Shown: positions 44,829 to 54,388 of the stretch, piece by piece
Layout of the letters: each line of letters starts with the position of its first letter
Numbering within the stretch: the first letter of the stretch is position 1
Source: Gemmatimonadota bacterium
GTDB lineage: Bacteria > Gemmatimonadota > Gemmatimonadetes > Gemmatimonadales > GWC2-71-9
Assembly: GCA_040388535.1 (NCBI GenBank)
Contig: JAZKBR010000002.1
Location: 314,630-378,629, forward strand
DNA: 64,000 nt
Direction of reading: 5' to 3'
Position numbers and translations under genes: made by a program
Notes under the pieces: model-generated
Database searches by the model: none
The model's input: the letters and a program-made list of their open reading frames with translations, nothing else
Told to the model about the DNA's origin: nothing

Positions 44829-45601
44829 AGCCATTGCACTACCGCACGCTCGCGGCACTCGCGCTCCTCCTGACTGCCGCGGCGTGCAACCTCTCGCCGC
44901 TCCGGAATCGCATCAAGGTGGGAGAAGAACCGATCGTGGTCTTCGTGGGCGAGGGGGTCGATGGCAATACCGATCTCTTCGTGGTGCCGGCGGGTGGCGG
45001 CACCATTGTACAACTCACCTTCACGCCGTTGCGCGAATCGATGCCCCGGATCAACCTGCGCGGCGACGCGGTGGCCTTCCTGCGGGCGCGCGATACCCTC
45101 GCCACGAGCGCGAATGAAGTGATCCTGATGAACCTGCTGAACGGCGCTGAGCGGCAACTGCCGGTGCCCGACAGCGCCGGGCGGATCACGATGATTGCGT
45201 GGGGTGGCAGCGGCAACACCCTCTATGTGCGAAGCGCGCGCGGGAGCTGGCTCCTCTCGACGCCGCCGGAGCCGGCGCGTGCCGTCGCGGCCACCGGTGC
45301 CGAGGTCGCGCGAGCGGACTCGTTCTTCCAGCTCTGGGTCGGTACACCGCCGTTCGCCTACATCACGCGCTGTGCCGGCGGCGGAATCTGCGCCCAGGGT
45401 CCGGTCGTCAAGGCGACGACACTCACCACCGAAGGACACGACCCGTTGCTGTGGGGCACCGATTCGGTGGCGTGGTTTGAAGGCGATGGGATGGTGATTC
45501 GCGGGATCGGGCCGGGGACCGTGCGGCGGATGCTCTGGAGGCATCCGCCGGGACATCCACGCGACGGGAGCTACAGCGGCGTGACCGAGGCCGGGCGTTA
45601 G
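44825..45601 (+). CDS. lipoprotein with TolB-like propeller repeats
   Basis: A 258-residue protein starting at GTG 44825 in the stop of the hydrolase gene. The N-terminus HYRTLAALALLLTAAACNLS has a lipobox (Cys near residue 21). The mature part has PD40/TolB-style strands (DGNTDLFVVPAGGGTIVQLT, PRINLRGDAVAFLRARD, GNTLYVRSARGSWLLS), too few for a full propeller. A Cys pair occurs in TRCAGGGICAQG. The C-terminus becomes basic and Gly-rich. It may be a periplasmic accessory of the hydrolase, which is suggested only by coupling. It converges with the CBS gene 12 bases downstream. Confidence 0.75.
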   Translation: MKPLHYRTLAALALLLTAAACNLSPLRNRIKVGEEPIVVFVGEGVDGNTDLFVVPAGGGTIVQLTFTPLRESMPRINLRGDAVAFLRARDTLATSANEVILMNLLNGAERQLPVPDSAGRITMIAWGGSGNTLYVRSARGSWLLSTPPEPARAVAATGAEVARADSFFQLWVGTPPFAYITRCAGGGICAQGPVVKATTLTTEGHDPLLWGTDSVAWFEGDGMVIRGIGPGTVRRMLWRHPPGHPRDGSYSGVTEAGR

Positions 45602-45613
45602 GCCCGGCGCCCG

Positions 45614-46051
45614 TCAGCTTCGGACGTAGAAGACGAAGCTTTCGAGTTGGGCGATCTTGCTGTCCTTCTCCTTCAGCTCGTGCGCGAGCAGGTCGCCCGT
45701 GGTCACGACCCCTTCGACCCCGTTGGGGCCCAGCACGGGCAGGTGACGAATCCGGCGCTCACTCATGACGGCGCCGCAGTCGTCGAGGGTCGCGTCGGGC
45801 GTACAGGTGATCAGCGACGAGGTCATCACTTCGGCGACCGTGGTGGCACCTGGCAGCCGGTCAACCGCCACGACGCGACGCATCAGGTCGCGTTCGGTGA
45901 AGATGCCGGCAAGTGTACCATCTTCGGTGACGAGTACGCTGCCCGTGCCGCGGTCATTCATCATCTGCGCGGCCTGCAGTACGGTCGTGCTGGGCGACAC
46001 CATCAGAAGCTCACGGCCCTTCTGGGCCAGAAGTTCGCGGACTGTCTCCAT
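45614..46051 (-). CDS. CBS-domain pair protein
   Basis: A 145-residue cytoplasmic protein made almost entirely of two CBS motifs: VSPSTTVLQAAQMMNDRGTG then GIFTERDLMRRV (about 18-60), and MTSSLITCTPDATLDDCGAV then RHLPVLGPNGVEGVVTTGDL (about 75-125). Such Bateman modules bind adenine nucleotides and act as energy or ionic sensors. The start at METVRELLAQKG (46051) fits the family; the frame is open to 46183, but that stretch (including QSGRQIGSIKVPRH) looks like upstream sequence and would nearly reach the ftcD start. It ends in a hydrophilic tail KEKDSKIAQLESF. Partner unknown. Confidence 0.85.
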   Translation of the reverse strand: METVRELLAQKGRELLMVSPSTTVLQAAQMMNDRGTGSVLVTEDGTLAGIFTERDLMRRVVAVDRLPGATTVAEVMTSSLITCTPDATLDDCGAVMSERRIRHLPVLGPNGVEGVVTTGDLLAHELKEKDSKIAQLESFVFYVRS

Positions 46052-46194
46052 CGACGATTCCTTGTGCCTGGGAACCTTGATACTACCGATCTGGCGTCCA
46101 CTCTGCCAGAGGTGCCGGCTCTCTGCTTTCGTCGCACCCCCGCTTACGATTCTCTGCAATCCGGACATATCGTGACTCATCACCCCGCCAGGCC

Positions 46195-47844
46195 ATGATC
46201 CGTCTCATCGAGTGCGTCCCGAACTTCTCCGAGGGGCGCGACCCCGAGGTCATCCGGCAGATCACCGCGAGCATTGCGGCGGTCGAAGGCGTACGCTTGC
46301 TCAATGTCGACCCGGGCAAGGCCACCAATCGCACCGTGGTCACCCTGGTAGGCGATCCCGACGCCGTGATCGAGGCCGCATTCCAGGCCATTCGCGTGGC
46401 CGGCACCCTGATCGACATGCGTCATCACAGTGGCGAGCATCCGCGGATGGGGGCCACCGACGTCTGCCCGCTGATTCCGATTTCCGGGATCACGATGGCC
46501 GAGACGGTGGAATATGCCCGTCGCCTCGCCGAGCGGGTCGGTCGCGAGCTCAACCTTCCGGTCTATCTCTACGAGGCCGCTCAGCCGGACAAGAACCGCA
46601 GCAACCTCGCCACCATTCGTGCGGGCGAGTATGAAGGCCTCGCGCAGAAGATCGTCAAGCCGGAGTGGCGACCCGATTTCGGCCCGGCCAGCTTCGACGC
46701 AGCGCGCGGCGCCACGGTGATTGGAGCCCGCGATTTCCTCGTGGCCTACAACGTGAATCTCAACACCACCTCGACCCGCCGCGCCAATGCCATTGCATTC
46801 GACATCCGCGAGGCAGGTCGCAAGGTCAAGAATGCCGCAGGAGAGGAAGTCTCCCAGCCCGGCACGCTCAAGGCCGTCAAGGCGATTGGCTGGTTCATCG
46901 CCGAGTATGGCATCGCGCAGGTGTCGATCAACCTCGTGGATCTCGCAGTCACACCGGTCCACGTCGCTTTCGATGAAGTCTCCCGGGCGGCGGCGGCGCG
47001 AGGCATTCGCGTCACCGGCTCCGAGCTGGTCGGCCTGGTGCCACTCAAGTGCCTCGTCGATGCCGGCCGCTACTTCCTCGAGAAGCAGCAACGCTCCACC
47101 GGTGTCCCGGAGCGCGAGCTTGTGCGTATCGCCGTGCGTTCCCTCGGCCTCGATGAGCTGGCGCCGTTCCACCCCGAGGAGCGGGTCATCGAGTACTTGC
47201 TGCAATCCGATTCGGCCGCGCCACTCGTCGGGATGTCACTCACGAACTTCGCCTACGAGACCGCGAGCGAGAGTCCGGCACCCGGTGGCGGCTCCATTGC
47301 GGCGTACATCGGCGCGCTCGGCGCTGCCCTCGGGACGATGGTCGCGAACCTGTCGAGCCACCGACGCGGCTGGGACGAGCGCTGGAAGGAATTCTCCGAT
47401 CAGGCCAATGCCGGCCAGCAGCAGACGCGCACCCTCCTCACGCTGGTCGACGAAGACACCGCGGCCTTCACCCGCGTGATGACGGCGTTCGGACTCCCGA
47501 AGGCTACCGATGACGAAAAGGCTGCCCGCCGCGCCGCCATCCAGGAAGCCACCCGCGCCGCGACCGAAGTGCCGTTCCGCGTGATGGAAACCGCGCTGGC
47601 CTCGATGACCCTCATCAAGTCGATGGCCGACACCGGTCAGGAGAGTTCCGTCTCCGACGCCGGCGTGGGCGCCCTCTGCGCGCGTTCGGCCGTGATGGGG
47701 GCGTTCCTGAACGTGAAGATCAACGCGGCATCGCTCACCGACAAAGCGTACGCGAGCGATATCGTCAGTCGCGGCGCCGAGATCGAACGGCAGGCGCAGG
47801 CGCTGGAGACGGAGATCCTGGCCATTGTGAACGGGAAGATCTGA
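46195..47844 (+). CDS. ftcD: bifunctional glutamate formimidoyltransferase / formimidoyl-THF cyclodeaminase
   Basis: A 549-residue fusion that finishes histidine breakdown. The N-terminal formiminotransferase (about 1-325; [36 protein letters not shown]) moves the formimino group from formiminoglutamate to THF, releasing glutamate. The C-terminal cyclodeaminase (about 345-549; [20 protein letters not shown]) converts it to methenyl-THF and ammonia. The fused form is known from vertebrates and some bacteria; others have separate genes. Only a weak ribosome site (CCAGG) precedes ATG 46195. hutU starts 2 bases after its stop. The product joins the folate pool that the gcv operon also feeds. Confidence 0.95.
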   Translation: MIRLIECVPNFSEGRDPEVIRQITASIAAVEGVRLLNVDPGKATNRTVVTLVGDPDAVIEAAFQAIRVAGTLIDMRHHSGEHPRMGATDVCPLIPISGITMAETVEYARRLAERVGRELNLPVYLYEAAQPDKNRSNLATIRAGEYEGLAQKIVKPEWRPDFGPASFDAARGATVIGARDFLVAYNVNLNTTSTRRANAIAFDIREAGRKVKNAAGEEVSQPGTLKAVKAIGWFIAEYGIAQVSINLVDLAVTPVHVAFDEVSRAAAARGIRVTGSELVGLVPLKCLVDAGRYFLEKQQRSTGVPERELVRIAVRSLGLDELAPFHPEERVIEYLLQSDSAAPLVGMSLTNFAYETASESPAPGGGSIAAYIGALGAALGTMVANLSSHRRGWDERWKEFSDQANAGQQQTRTLLTLVDEDTAAFTRVMTAFGLPKATDDEKAARRAAIQEATRAATEVPFRVMETALASMTLIKSMADTGQESSVSDAGVGALCARSAVMGAFLNVKINAASLTDKAYASDIVSRGAEIERQAQALETEILAIVNGKI

Positions 47845-47846
47845 CC

Positions 47847-49490
47847 ATGCCTGTCATCCGCGCTCCCCGAGGCAACACCCGCACCGCGCAGGGATGGATT
47901 CAGGAAGCCGCCAAGCGGATGCTGATGAACAATCTCGACCCCGACGTGGCCGAGAAGCCGGAAGAGCTGATCGTCTATGGTGGGCGTGGCAAGGCGGCGC
48001 GGAACTGGGAAGCCTACCACCGGATCGTCGCGACGCTCGATCGACTGAAGAACGATGAGACGCTTCTGATCCAGAGTGGCAAGCCGGTCGCGGTCCTGCG
48101 AACTCACGATCACGCACCGCGGGTACTGCTCGCCAATTCCAACCTGGTGCCCAAGTGGGCAACCTGGGACGAGTTCGATCGCCTCGACAAGCTCGGCCTG
48201 ATGATGTACGGCCAGATGACGGCCGGGTCGTGGATCTACATCGGGACGCAGGGGATTCTGCAGGGCACCTACGAGACCTTCGCCGCCGCTGCCGCCAAGC
48301 ACTTCGGCGGCACCCTCGCCGGCACCATCACCGTGACTGCGGGACTCGGCGGAATGGGCGGGGCGCAGCCGCTCGCCGTCTCGCTCGCCGGTGGCGTGTC
48401 AATCACGATTGAAATCGACGCATCCCGCATCCAGCGCCGGCTCGAGACGCGCTACCTCGATGAAGTCGCGACCTCACTCGACGATGCGATTTCGCGAGCG
48501 GAGCTGGCACGCCAGGAAAAGCGCGCCGTTTCGATCGGCCTGCTGGGCAACGCCGCCGAAATGCTGCCGGAGATGGTGCGGCGTCGCTTCACCCCGGAGC
48601 TGGTCACCGATCAGACGTCGGCCCACGATCCGATGTGGGGCTACCTCCCGCCAGCGCAGCCCGACGAAGACCTCAACGAGCTTCGGAGCAAGCAGCCCGA
48701 CGAGTATCTCGTGCGCACACGCGCGGCGATGGTGACGCACGTCGAGGCGATCCTCGAATTGCAGCGTCGTGGCAGCATCGCCTTTGACTACGGCAACAAT
48801 CTGCGCGCGCAGGCCCAGATCGGCGGGCTCGCCAACGCGTTCGACTACCCCGGCTTCGTGCCGGCATTCATTCGTGATTCCTTCTGCGAAGGACGCGGCC
48901 CGTTCCGCTGGGTCGCACTCTCGGGTGATCCGGCAGACATCGCCGCCACCGACGCCGCGATGAAGGATCTGTTCCCAGCAGATGCGCGCTTGCAGAAATG
49001 GCTCGGCTGGGCTGGTGACCGGATTGCCTTTCAGGGGTTGCCCGCGCGCATCTGCTGGCTCGGCTACCGCGAGCGCGACAAGGCCGGCCTGATGTTCAAC
49101 GAAATGGTGCGCGACGGCCGACTCAAGGCGCCGATTGTCATCGGCCGTGATCACCTCGACGCCGGCTCGGTGGCGTCGCCGTATCGCGAAACCGAGGCGA
49201 TGCTGGACGGTTCCGACGCCGTGAGCGACTGGGCCCTGCTCAACTTCGCCACCGGCATCGCCAGCGGCGCGGGGTGGATGTCCTTCCATCACGGCGGCGG
49301 CGTCGGCATGGGATATTCCCAGCACTCGGGGCTGGTCGCTGTCGCCGATGGCACCGACGAGGCGGCCCTCCGGCTCTCGCGCTGCCTCCTCAACGACCCC
49401 GCGATGGGCGTGATCCGCCACGCTGACGCCGGCTATGAACTGGCGCAGCGCGTCGGCCGCGAGCGCGGACTCGATATGCCGTCGCTGTGA
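47847..49490 (+). CDS. hutU: urocanate hydratase (urocanase)
   Basis: A 547-residue cytoplasmic enzyme that uses tightly bound NAD+ as an electrophile to convert urocanate to imidazolonepropionate, the second hut step. Family segments are [39 protein letters not shown], the nucleotide-binding [31 protein letters not shown], and the C-terminal [16 protein letters not shown]. Length matches the family. ATG 47847 lies 2 bases after ftcD, so they form an operon. It converges with the gntR gene. hutI and hutH, the neighbouring pathway steps, lie 2-3 kb downstream on the same strand. Confidence 0.97.
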   Translation: MPVIRAPRGNTRTAQGWIQEAAKRMLMNNLDPDVAEKPEELIVYGGRGKAARNWEAYHRIVATLDRLKNDETLLIQSGKPVAVLRTHDHAPRVLLANSNLVPKWATWDEFDRLDKLGLMMYGQMTAGSWIYIGTQGILQGTYETFAAAAAKHFGGTLAGTITVTAGLGGMGGAQPLAVSLAGGVSITIEIDASRIQRRLETRYLDEVATSLDDAISRAELARQEKRAVSIGLLGNAAEMLPEMVRRRFTPELVTDQTSAHDPMWGYLPPAQPDEDLNELRSKQPDEYLVRTRAAMVTHVEAILELQRRGSIAFDYGNNLRAQAQIGGLANAFDYPGFVPAFIRDSFCEGRGPFRWVALSGDPADIAATDAAMKDLFPADARLQKWLGWAGDRIAFQGLPARICWLGYRERDKAGLMFNEMVRDGRLKAPIVIGRDHLDAGSVASPYRETEAMLDGSDAVSDWALLNFATGIASGAGWMSFHHGGGVGMGYSQHSGLVAVADGTDEAALRLSRCLLNDPAMGVIRHADAGYELAQRVGRERGLDMPSL

Positions 49491-49551
49491 TTGCCGACCG
49501 GCTGCGCGCCTGGACGTCAGCGCAGTCACCCTGAGTACGTGCCGATGCCCT

Positions 49552-50292
49552 TCATGACCTGAGAAGGGCGGGAAGTGATGACGGCCCTAGCGCGGTCTTC
49601 AGCACCTGCACCGATCGCTCGGCTGCGAGCTGCCAGTGCGTCGTGACGGCGAGTGCGGCGGCCATTCCGTTACCCCTCTCGATCGCAGCAGCCATCGCCT
49701 CATGTTCCGCGAGCGATTCGACGATGTGGGATGCATCGCTCGCTCCGTAGAGCCACTCATATCGCTCGATGTGCGGCCGAACCGCCTCGTACACCACATG
49801 CAGCCGACGCCCGCCACAGGTGGTAACCATGACGCGGTGAAAGCTTGACTGGAGGTCGAAGGCCAGGTCCGGGTCCCGAGCATGCGTTGTCCATGCCGCG
49901 CGGAGCTCGGCGTTGATGCGGCGCAATTCGTGGGCAAGTTGCTCTCGCTCGCCCACCGCCAGCAATTCAACCCTGCGCGCGGCGATCGCCTCAAGACTCC
50001 CGATGATCTGCCACAACTCGGCGATATCACCCCAATGCAACGGCGCCACGCGTAACTCTCCGCGACGCGCGTCTGGTCCCTGGGTCACCAGAAACCCTTC
50101 ATGGGTGAGCCGCTGCAGCGCCTGTCGCGTGGGAGTCCGGCTGGTGGTGAATCGCGTCGCGACGACACGCTCGAGGAGGCGTGTGCCCGGCGGGAGTCTG
50201 CCACGAATGATCTCGTCAAGCAGCAGGCTGCGGATTACGTCCGCCGGTTCCCGTCGCTTGTTGCCCGCGTGGTCGACCGCCTTTGCCGGCAT
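49552..50292 (-). CDS. GntR-family (FadR/FCD subfamily) transcriptional regulator
   Basis: A 246-residue regulator. The N-terminal winged helix-turn-helix is at about 18-85 (VIRSLLLDEIIRGRLPPGTR, RTPTRQALQRLTHEGFLV). The C-terminal FCD ligand domain has the metal/ligand-type pattern DLQSSFHRVMV and HEAMAAAIERGN. FCD members usually sense carboxylic acids or amino-acid catabolites and repress neighbouring genes. It stands divergently between hutU and the S41-hutI-hutH group, and two identical TTTGTATACAACA sites lie in the shared upstream region, the expected operator type for this family. Urocanate or a downstream acid is a plausible effector (inferred). Confidence 0.93.
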   Translation of the reverse strand: MPAKAVDHAGNKRREPADVIRSLLLDEIIRGRLPPGTRLLERVVATRFTTSRTPTRQALQRLTHEGFLVTQGPDARRGELRVAPLHWGDIAELWQIIGSLEAIAARRVELLAVGEREQLAHELRRINAELRAAWTTHARDPDLAFDLQSSFHRVMVTTCGGRRLHVVYEAVRPHIERYEWLYGASDASHIVESLAEHEAMAAAIERGNGMAAALAVTTHWQLAAERSVQVLKTALGPSSLPALLRS

Positions 50293-50306
50293 CTCAGCGC
50301 CTCACT

Positions 50307-50319
50307 TTTGTATACAACA
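50307..50319. promoter_or_regulatory. GntR/FCD operator, site 1
   Basis: TTTGTATACAACA, containing the perfect palindrome TTGTATACAA (50308-50317). It lies 15 bases upstream of the gntR start codon, so binding would block gntR expression (autoregulation). An identical 13-mer occurs at 50402-50414. Confidence 0.75.
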
Positions 50320-50401
50320 GCCAGCCGAATCTTGCTGCGTGCCGCCGCGTAAAGCAAACATTGGCACACGGGCGGAGCACGAGCAACACCTGTGCTGAGT
50401 A

Positions 50402-50414
50402 TTTGTATACAACA
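50402..50414. promoter_or_regulatory. GntR/FCD operator, site 2
   Basis: A second identical TTTGTATACAACA, with its palindrome at 50403-50412, 25 bases ahead of the S41 peptidase TTG start. Centres of the two palindromes are 95 bases apart, close to nine helical turns, so looping between sites is conceivable. Confidence 0.75.
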
Positions 50415-50436
50415 ATTCCCCATCGGAGGTCGAAAG

Positions 50437-51423
50437 TTGCGGGCGCCCTTCCTTCTCATCACCATCGTGGCCAGCCTCGTGGCCACGGCTCTCCCCGCGG
50501 CCATGCCGGGGCAGGCCGCGCCGAGTATTGATCCCCAGGCGAAGGCGTACCTCCTCGCCGCGCTGGATACCATCCAGGCGACGACGATCCGCGCCGACAC
50601 GATTCGCTGGCAAGTCGTGCGCGACAGTGCCCTCTTCTTTGCGGCAGGCGCCGTGAAACCGCCTGACACCTACGCGGCGATTTCGTGGGCATTGCACCGG
50701 GCAAATAAGCACAGCTTCCTCCAGGCCAAGGCACCCGGTGCAGCCTCCGAATTGATCATGGAGAAGCTTGGGTACCTCCACGTCCCGCAACGCGGCGGCG
50801 CTGCTGTTGCATTGGCAGACTCCCTCCACAGCGCGATCGCCACCCTCAGTAGTTCCGGTGTGTGTGGCTGGATTGTCGATCTCCGCGACAACGGCGGCGG
50901 CAACATGTGGCCGATGCTGGCCGGGATCGGGCCGCTTCTCGGCGATTCGCTGGTTGGCTCCTTCGGAACCGCCAACGAGGCGAGCTTCTGGTATTACCAG
51001 CACGGCGTCTCGGGGTTGTGGCGGCACGGCGGGCAGCTGGACACCCTTAGCAAGATCACCGTGTCGCTGACGCAGCTCTCCGAGCGGTATCCCCCGCTCG
51101 CGGTGCTTCTCGATTCGGGCACCGGGAGTTCCGGCGAGGCCATCGCCATCGCATTCAGCGGTCGACCCAACACCAGGAGCTTCGGGAGCGCCACGGCAGG
51201 ATTCGCGACCGTGAACCGCGGTGCCAAACTGGCGGATGGTGCGAACATGGTGGTGACCACCGGTCACAACACCGATCGCACCGGGAAGCGATTCCTGGAC
51301 CAGGTTGTCCCGGACGTCTCGATCCCCAGCCCTCCGAGTGGCTGGCCGACGCCACGAGATCGCGTGGCCCGCACCGCGGCGGCGTGGCTGCTTGCTTCCC
51401 CGATGTGCAACAGGAGCCGCTGA
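50437..51423 (+). CDS. secreted S41-family peptidase-like protein
   Basis: A 328-residue exported protein. I chose TTG 50437 because GGAGG sits seven bases upstream and it opens a clean signal peptide (MRAPFLLITIVASLVATALP); a GTG at 50392 in frame would place the operator inside the coding region. The S41 core is recognisable: VCGWIVDLRDNGGGNMWPML, VLLDSGTGSSGEAIAIAF with the probable catalytic Ser, and SFGSATAGFATVN. There is no PDZ domain, and no Lys at the usual Ctp position, so it resembles the IRBP/tricorn-like side of the family. Its place between gntR and hutI under an operator suggests co-regulation with histidine use, perhaps to release peptides for uptake. Confidence 0.85.
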   Translation: MRAPFLLITIVASLVATALPAAMPGQAAPSIDPQAKAYLLAALDTIQATTIRADTIRWQVVRDSALFFAAGAVKPPDTYAAISWALHRANKHSFLQAKAPGAASELIMEKLGYLHVPQRGGAAVALADSLHSAIATLSSSGVCGWIVDLRDNGGGNMWPMLAGIGPLLGDSLVGSFGTANEASFWYYQHGVSGLWRHGGQLDTLSKITVSLTQLSERYPPLAVLLDSGTGSSGEAIAIAFSGRPNTRSFGSATAGFATVNRGAKLADGANMVVTTGHNTDRTGKRFLDQVVPDVSIPSPPSGWPTPRDRVARTAAAWLLASPMCNRSR

Positions 51424-51433
51424 CCAGCGATCA

Positions 51434-51451
51434 CCCGGCGCGCGCGCCGGG
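51434..51451. repeat. 18-base GC palindrome between S41 peptidase and hutI
   Basis: CCCGGCGCGCGCGCCGGG is a perfect palindrome 10 bases after the S41 stop and 21 bases before the hutI start. It could fold as a hairpin in the transcript and lower read-through into hutI, or just stabilise the upstream 3' end. There is no T-run. Confidence 0.5.
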
Positions 51452-51472
51452 CAGGAAACGATAGATTTCCGG

Positions 51473-52699
51473 ATGATCGCCGACCGGCTCCTCATCGGAA
51501 TCTCCCAATTGGTGACCACCGCCGGCGTCGGTGCTGCGCGCGGTGCCGCGATGAGTCAGCTCGAGATCATCCCCGACGCGGCCATCGCCATTGTGGGCGA
51601 TCAGATCGCCTGGGTCGGCCCGCGGACCGAGTGGCATGGCAACGCGGCGACCGAACAGCACCTCGGAAACTGCGCGGTGCTTCCCGGGCTGGTCGACCCG
51701 CACACCCACGCCGTCTGGGCTGGCGATCGACTCGCCGATTTCGAGGCGCGCGTCAGTGGCGTGCCCTACGAGGCGATTCTCGCTGGTGGCGGCGGCATCC
51801 GCTCCACCGTGCGACAGACTGCGGCCGCAACGGGCGAGACCCTGTTGGCCCTCGCCCAACCGCGCATCGATGCCTTGATGCGGAGTGGCGCCACGACTGT
51901 CGAGGTCAAGAGCGGTTATGGCTTCACGCACGAGGCGGAAATCCTTTCGCTCGGAGTGATCACTGCACTCGCGACGAGCAGCCAGGTCGGTATCGAAGCG
52001 ACTCTGCTGATTCACGTTCCTCCCGCGAATGCTGCCGAACGCGGCGATTATCTCGCGATGGTAACCCGTGAGTTGATTCCCGAAGCAGCGCGACGCGGTC
52101 TCGCCCGGGCCGTTGACATCTTCATCGAACGCGAGGCCTTCACGCTGGCGGAGGCGACGGCCGTCTTCACGGCGGCGCGGACGCACGCGCTCAGCATCAA
52201 GGCCCACGTCGATCAATTCCATGCGATCGGCGGACTGGAACTGGCGGTGGAACACGGCGCGCTCTCGGTCGATCATCTCGAAGCGTCTGGCCCGGCACAA
52301 ATCGAGGCCTTGGCACAAGGCAGAAGCGTAGGGGTCATCCTCCCCGGCGTGACCCTGCATCTCGGCCTCCCCGCCGCCCCGGCCCGCGCGCTCATCGAAG
52401 CCGGCGCAGCGGTTGCCGTGGGGACCGACCTCAACCCCGGATCGTCGCCGCTCTTCTCTACCCAGCAGGCGATGGCGCTCGCGGTCCGCCTCAACCGGCT
52501 CACCCCGGCCGAGGCGGTCACGGCCGGTACCGCCAATGCCGCGGCTGCGCTGGGTCGCGGCGATATCGGCCGCATCCGTTCAGGCACCCGCGCGGACCTC
52601 CTGGTTCTCGACAGCGCCGACTGGCGCGATCTTCCCTACACGCTCGGCACGTCGCCGATCGGACAGCTTTTCATCGGTGGACACGAGGTGTCGTTGTGA
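51473..52699 (+). CDS. hutI: imidazolonepropionase
   Basis: A 408-residue metal-dependent amidohydrolase that opens the imidazolone ring to give N-formimino-L-glutamate, third step of histidine breakdown. ATG 51473 gives MIADRLLIGISQLVT; the open frame upstream is a shadow over the S41 gene. Metal and substrate motifs include LPGLVDPHTHAVWAGDR, TTVEVKSGYGF, KAHVDQFHAIGG and the late Asp in VAVGTDLNPGSS. Length is normal. It overlaps hutH by GTGA. A palindrome separates it from the S41 peptidase gene, but no other promoter is obvious. Confidence 0.97.
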   Translation: MIADRLLIGISQLVTTAGVGAARGAAMSQLEIIPDAAIAIVGDQIAWVGPRTEWHGNAATEQHLGNCAVLPGLVDPHTHAVWAGDRLADFEARVSGVPYEAILAGGGGIRSTVRQTAAATGETLLALAQPRIDALMRSGATTVEVKSGYGFTHEAEILSLGVITALATSSQVGIEATLLIHVPPANAAERGDYLAMVTRELIPEAARRGLARAVDIFIEREAFTLAEATAVFTAARTHALSIKAHVDQFHAIGGLELAVEHGALSVDHLEASGPAQIEALAQGRSVGVILPGVTLHLGLPAAPARALIEAGAAVAVGTDLNPGSSPLFSTQQAMALAVRLNRLTPAEAVTAGTANAAAALGRGDIGRIRSGTRADLLVLDSADWRDLPYTLGTSPIGQLFIGGHEVSL

Positions 52700-54225
52700 G
52701 TGCTCCCACGCTGGTTGGTCGTCGCCTCTCCCTCAGGGATGTCGTGCGCGTGGCGCGGGACGGCCAGCCCGTGGCGCTCTGCCCCGATGCGGCGGTGCGC
52801 ATCGCGCAGTCGCGCGCCTACATCGAGCAGATCGTGGCCGAAGGACGGATGGTCTATGGCGTGACCACCGGCTTCGGCAAGCTCGCCAACGTTCGCATTG
52901 CGGCCGCCGACGTGCAGCAGTTGCAGCGAAACCTGATCGTTTCCCATGCGATGGGTGTGGGTGAGCCGTTCTCGACCGAAGTGGTCCGCGCGATGCTGCT
53001 GTTGCGCGCGCAATCACTGGCGCAGGGGAACAGCGGCATCCGTGTTGATGTCATCATGCTGCTGCTCGCGATGCTCGACCGTGGTGTGCATCCGGTGGTG
53101 CCGTGCCAGGGGTCGGTCGGTGCCAGTGGCGACCTCGCGCCACTCGCCCATATGGCGCTGACCCTGATTGGAGAAGGCTTCGCCGAATTCGGCGGTGAGG
53201 TGCTGCCAGCCACCGAAGCGCTCTCCCGCGCCGGACTCTCGCCGGTGGTGCTCGAAGCCAAGGAAGGACTCGCGCTCATCAACGGCACCCAGGCGATGAC
53301 AGCGATCGGCGCACTGGTAATCCACGACGCAATGGAGCTTGCCACTGTTGCCGACATCGCCGGCGCGATGTCACTCGAGGCGCTGAAGGGAACCCGCACA
53401 CCATTCGACGCTCGCGTTACCGCCGTGCGCCCGCATCCCGGCGCCGCGGCCACGGCGGCGAACATCCTCCTCCTCTCGGCCGACTCCCCGATTCACGCGT
53501 CGCACGCCGACTGCGACAAGATCCAGGATGCCTACTCGCTCCGCTGCATCCCTCAGGTGCATGGCGCCTCGCGCGATGCGCTCGACCACGCGGCCACCGT
53601 CCTCGACCGCGAGATCAACGCGGTCACTGACAATCCGCTGGTTTTCGCTTCCGACGACCTGGTGATCTCCGCCGGCAACTTCCACGGCCAGCCAGTCGCC
53701 CTGGTCATGGACTATGCCAAGATCGCGATCGCCGAACTCGCCAACATCGCCGAACGCCGCGTGGAGCACATGCTCGACCCGGCAGTATCAGGACTCCCGG
53801 CATTCCTCGCGCATCAGGGTGGTCTGCATTCGGGATTGATGATCTCGCAGTACACCGCCGCATCACTCGTCAGCGAGAACAAGGTGCTCGCGCACCCCGC
53901 CAGCGTCGACTCGATTCCCACCAGTGCCAACCAGGAAGATCACGTCTCGATGGGCACCACCAGCGCGCGGCAGTGTGCCATGATCCTCGAAAACTCCCGC
54001 TGGGTCCTCGCCGTTGAAGTGCTCAATGCGGCCCAGGCACTCGACTTCCACAAGCCGCTCGAACCAGGGCCCGGGGTCGGCGCGGCAGTGACCCTGGTTC
54101 GCAGTGTGGTGCCACCACTCGATGCCGACCGGATCATGACCGGCGACCTGGCCGCGGTCCGGTCCCTCATCGTCAAAGGCACCCTGCGGAGGGCAGTCGA
54201 AGCGGCGATCGGGAAGCTCCGATAG
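52696..54225 (+). CDS. hutH: histidine ammonia-lyase
   Basis: A 509-residue enzyme that eliminates ammonia from histidine to form urocanate, the first hut step. The MIO prosthetic group forms from Ala-Ser-Gly in GSVGASGDLAPLAHMAL, at about residues 142-144, the same place as in characterised HALs. VYGVTTGFGKLANVRI near residue 54 supplies the conserved Tyr. Start GTG 52696 lies in the hutI stop (GTGA), so it is coupled. It is the last gene of the hut group and is followed by a 423-base non-coding stretch with tandem repeats and strong secondary structure. Confidence 0.97.
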   Translation: MSAPTLVGRRLSLRDVVRVARDGQPVALCPDAAVRIAQSRAYIEQIVAEGRMVYGVTTGFGKLANVRIAAADVQQLQRNLIVSHAMGVGEPFSTEVVRAMLLLRAQSLAQGNSGIRVDVIMLLLAMLDRGVHPVVPCQGSVGASGDLAPLAHMALTLIGEGFAEFGGEVLPATEALSRAGLSPVVLEAKEGLALINGTQAMTAIGALVIHDAMELATVADIAGAMSLEALKGTRTPFDARVTAVRPHPGAAATAANILLLSADSPIHASHADCDKIQDAYSLRCIPQVHGASRDALDHAATVLDREINAVTDNPLVFASDDLVISAGNFHGQPVALVMDYAKIAIAELANIAERRVEHMLDPAVSGLPAFLAHQGGLHSGLMISQYTAASLVSENKVLAHPASVDSIPTSANQEDHVSMGTTSARQCAMILENSRWVLAVEVLNAAQALDFHKPLEPGPGVGAAVTLVRSVVPPLDADRIMTGDLAAVRSLIVKGTLRRAVEAAIGKLR

Positions 54226-54238
54226 GCCCGAGGTTCCC

Positions 54239-54274
54239 GACGAGCGAGAGACGAGCGAGAGACGAGCGAGAGAC
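54239..54274. repeat. 11-base tandem repeat after hutH
   Basis: Three consecutive copies of GACGAGCGAGA (54239-54249, 54250-54260, 54261-54271) plus a partial GAC, starting 13 bases after the hutH stop. The unit is not a multiple of three, and the region is not coding in a convincing frame. It borders the structured module that follows. Confidence 0.85.
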
Positions 54275-54281
54275 GCCAGCG

Positions 54282-54388
54282 TTGCTCGTGGGCTGCCTCT
54301 CCGCGTCTGTTACAGCCGCCCGCGATCGCACTAGCGATACCAGCAATCGTGAGCGACGGCTGTAAAGGCCGCTGCGAGGCACCCACGA
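54282..54388. ncRNA. structured module 1 in the hutH-hydrolase gap
   Basis: Nested complementarity: TCGTGGG (54286-54292) with CCCACGA (54382-54388), GCCTC (54295-54299) with GAGGC (54376-54380), and TTACAGCCG (54310-54318) with CGGCTGTAA (54357-54365), enclosing a small hairpin ATCGC-ACTA-GCGAT (54325-54338). A symmetric 10x10 internal loop lies between the second and third stems. Whether it acts as RNA or as a DNA repeat is not known; the strand is undetermined. Confidence 0.5.

Noticed and set aside
50392-50436. GTG 50392 as start of the S41 peptidase gene
   Set aside because: It would place the operator palindrome inside the coding region and add a non-signal N-terminus; TTG 50437 has a proper GGAGG and a clean signal peptide.
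54239-54274. CRISPR-like array
   Set aside because: The three 11-base repeats are directly adjacent with no spacers, and no cas genes are present.
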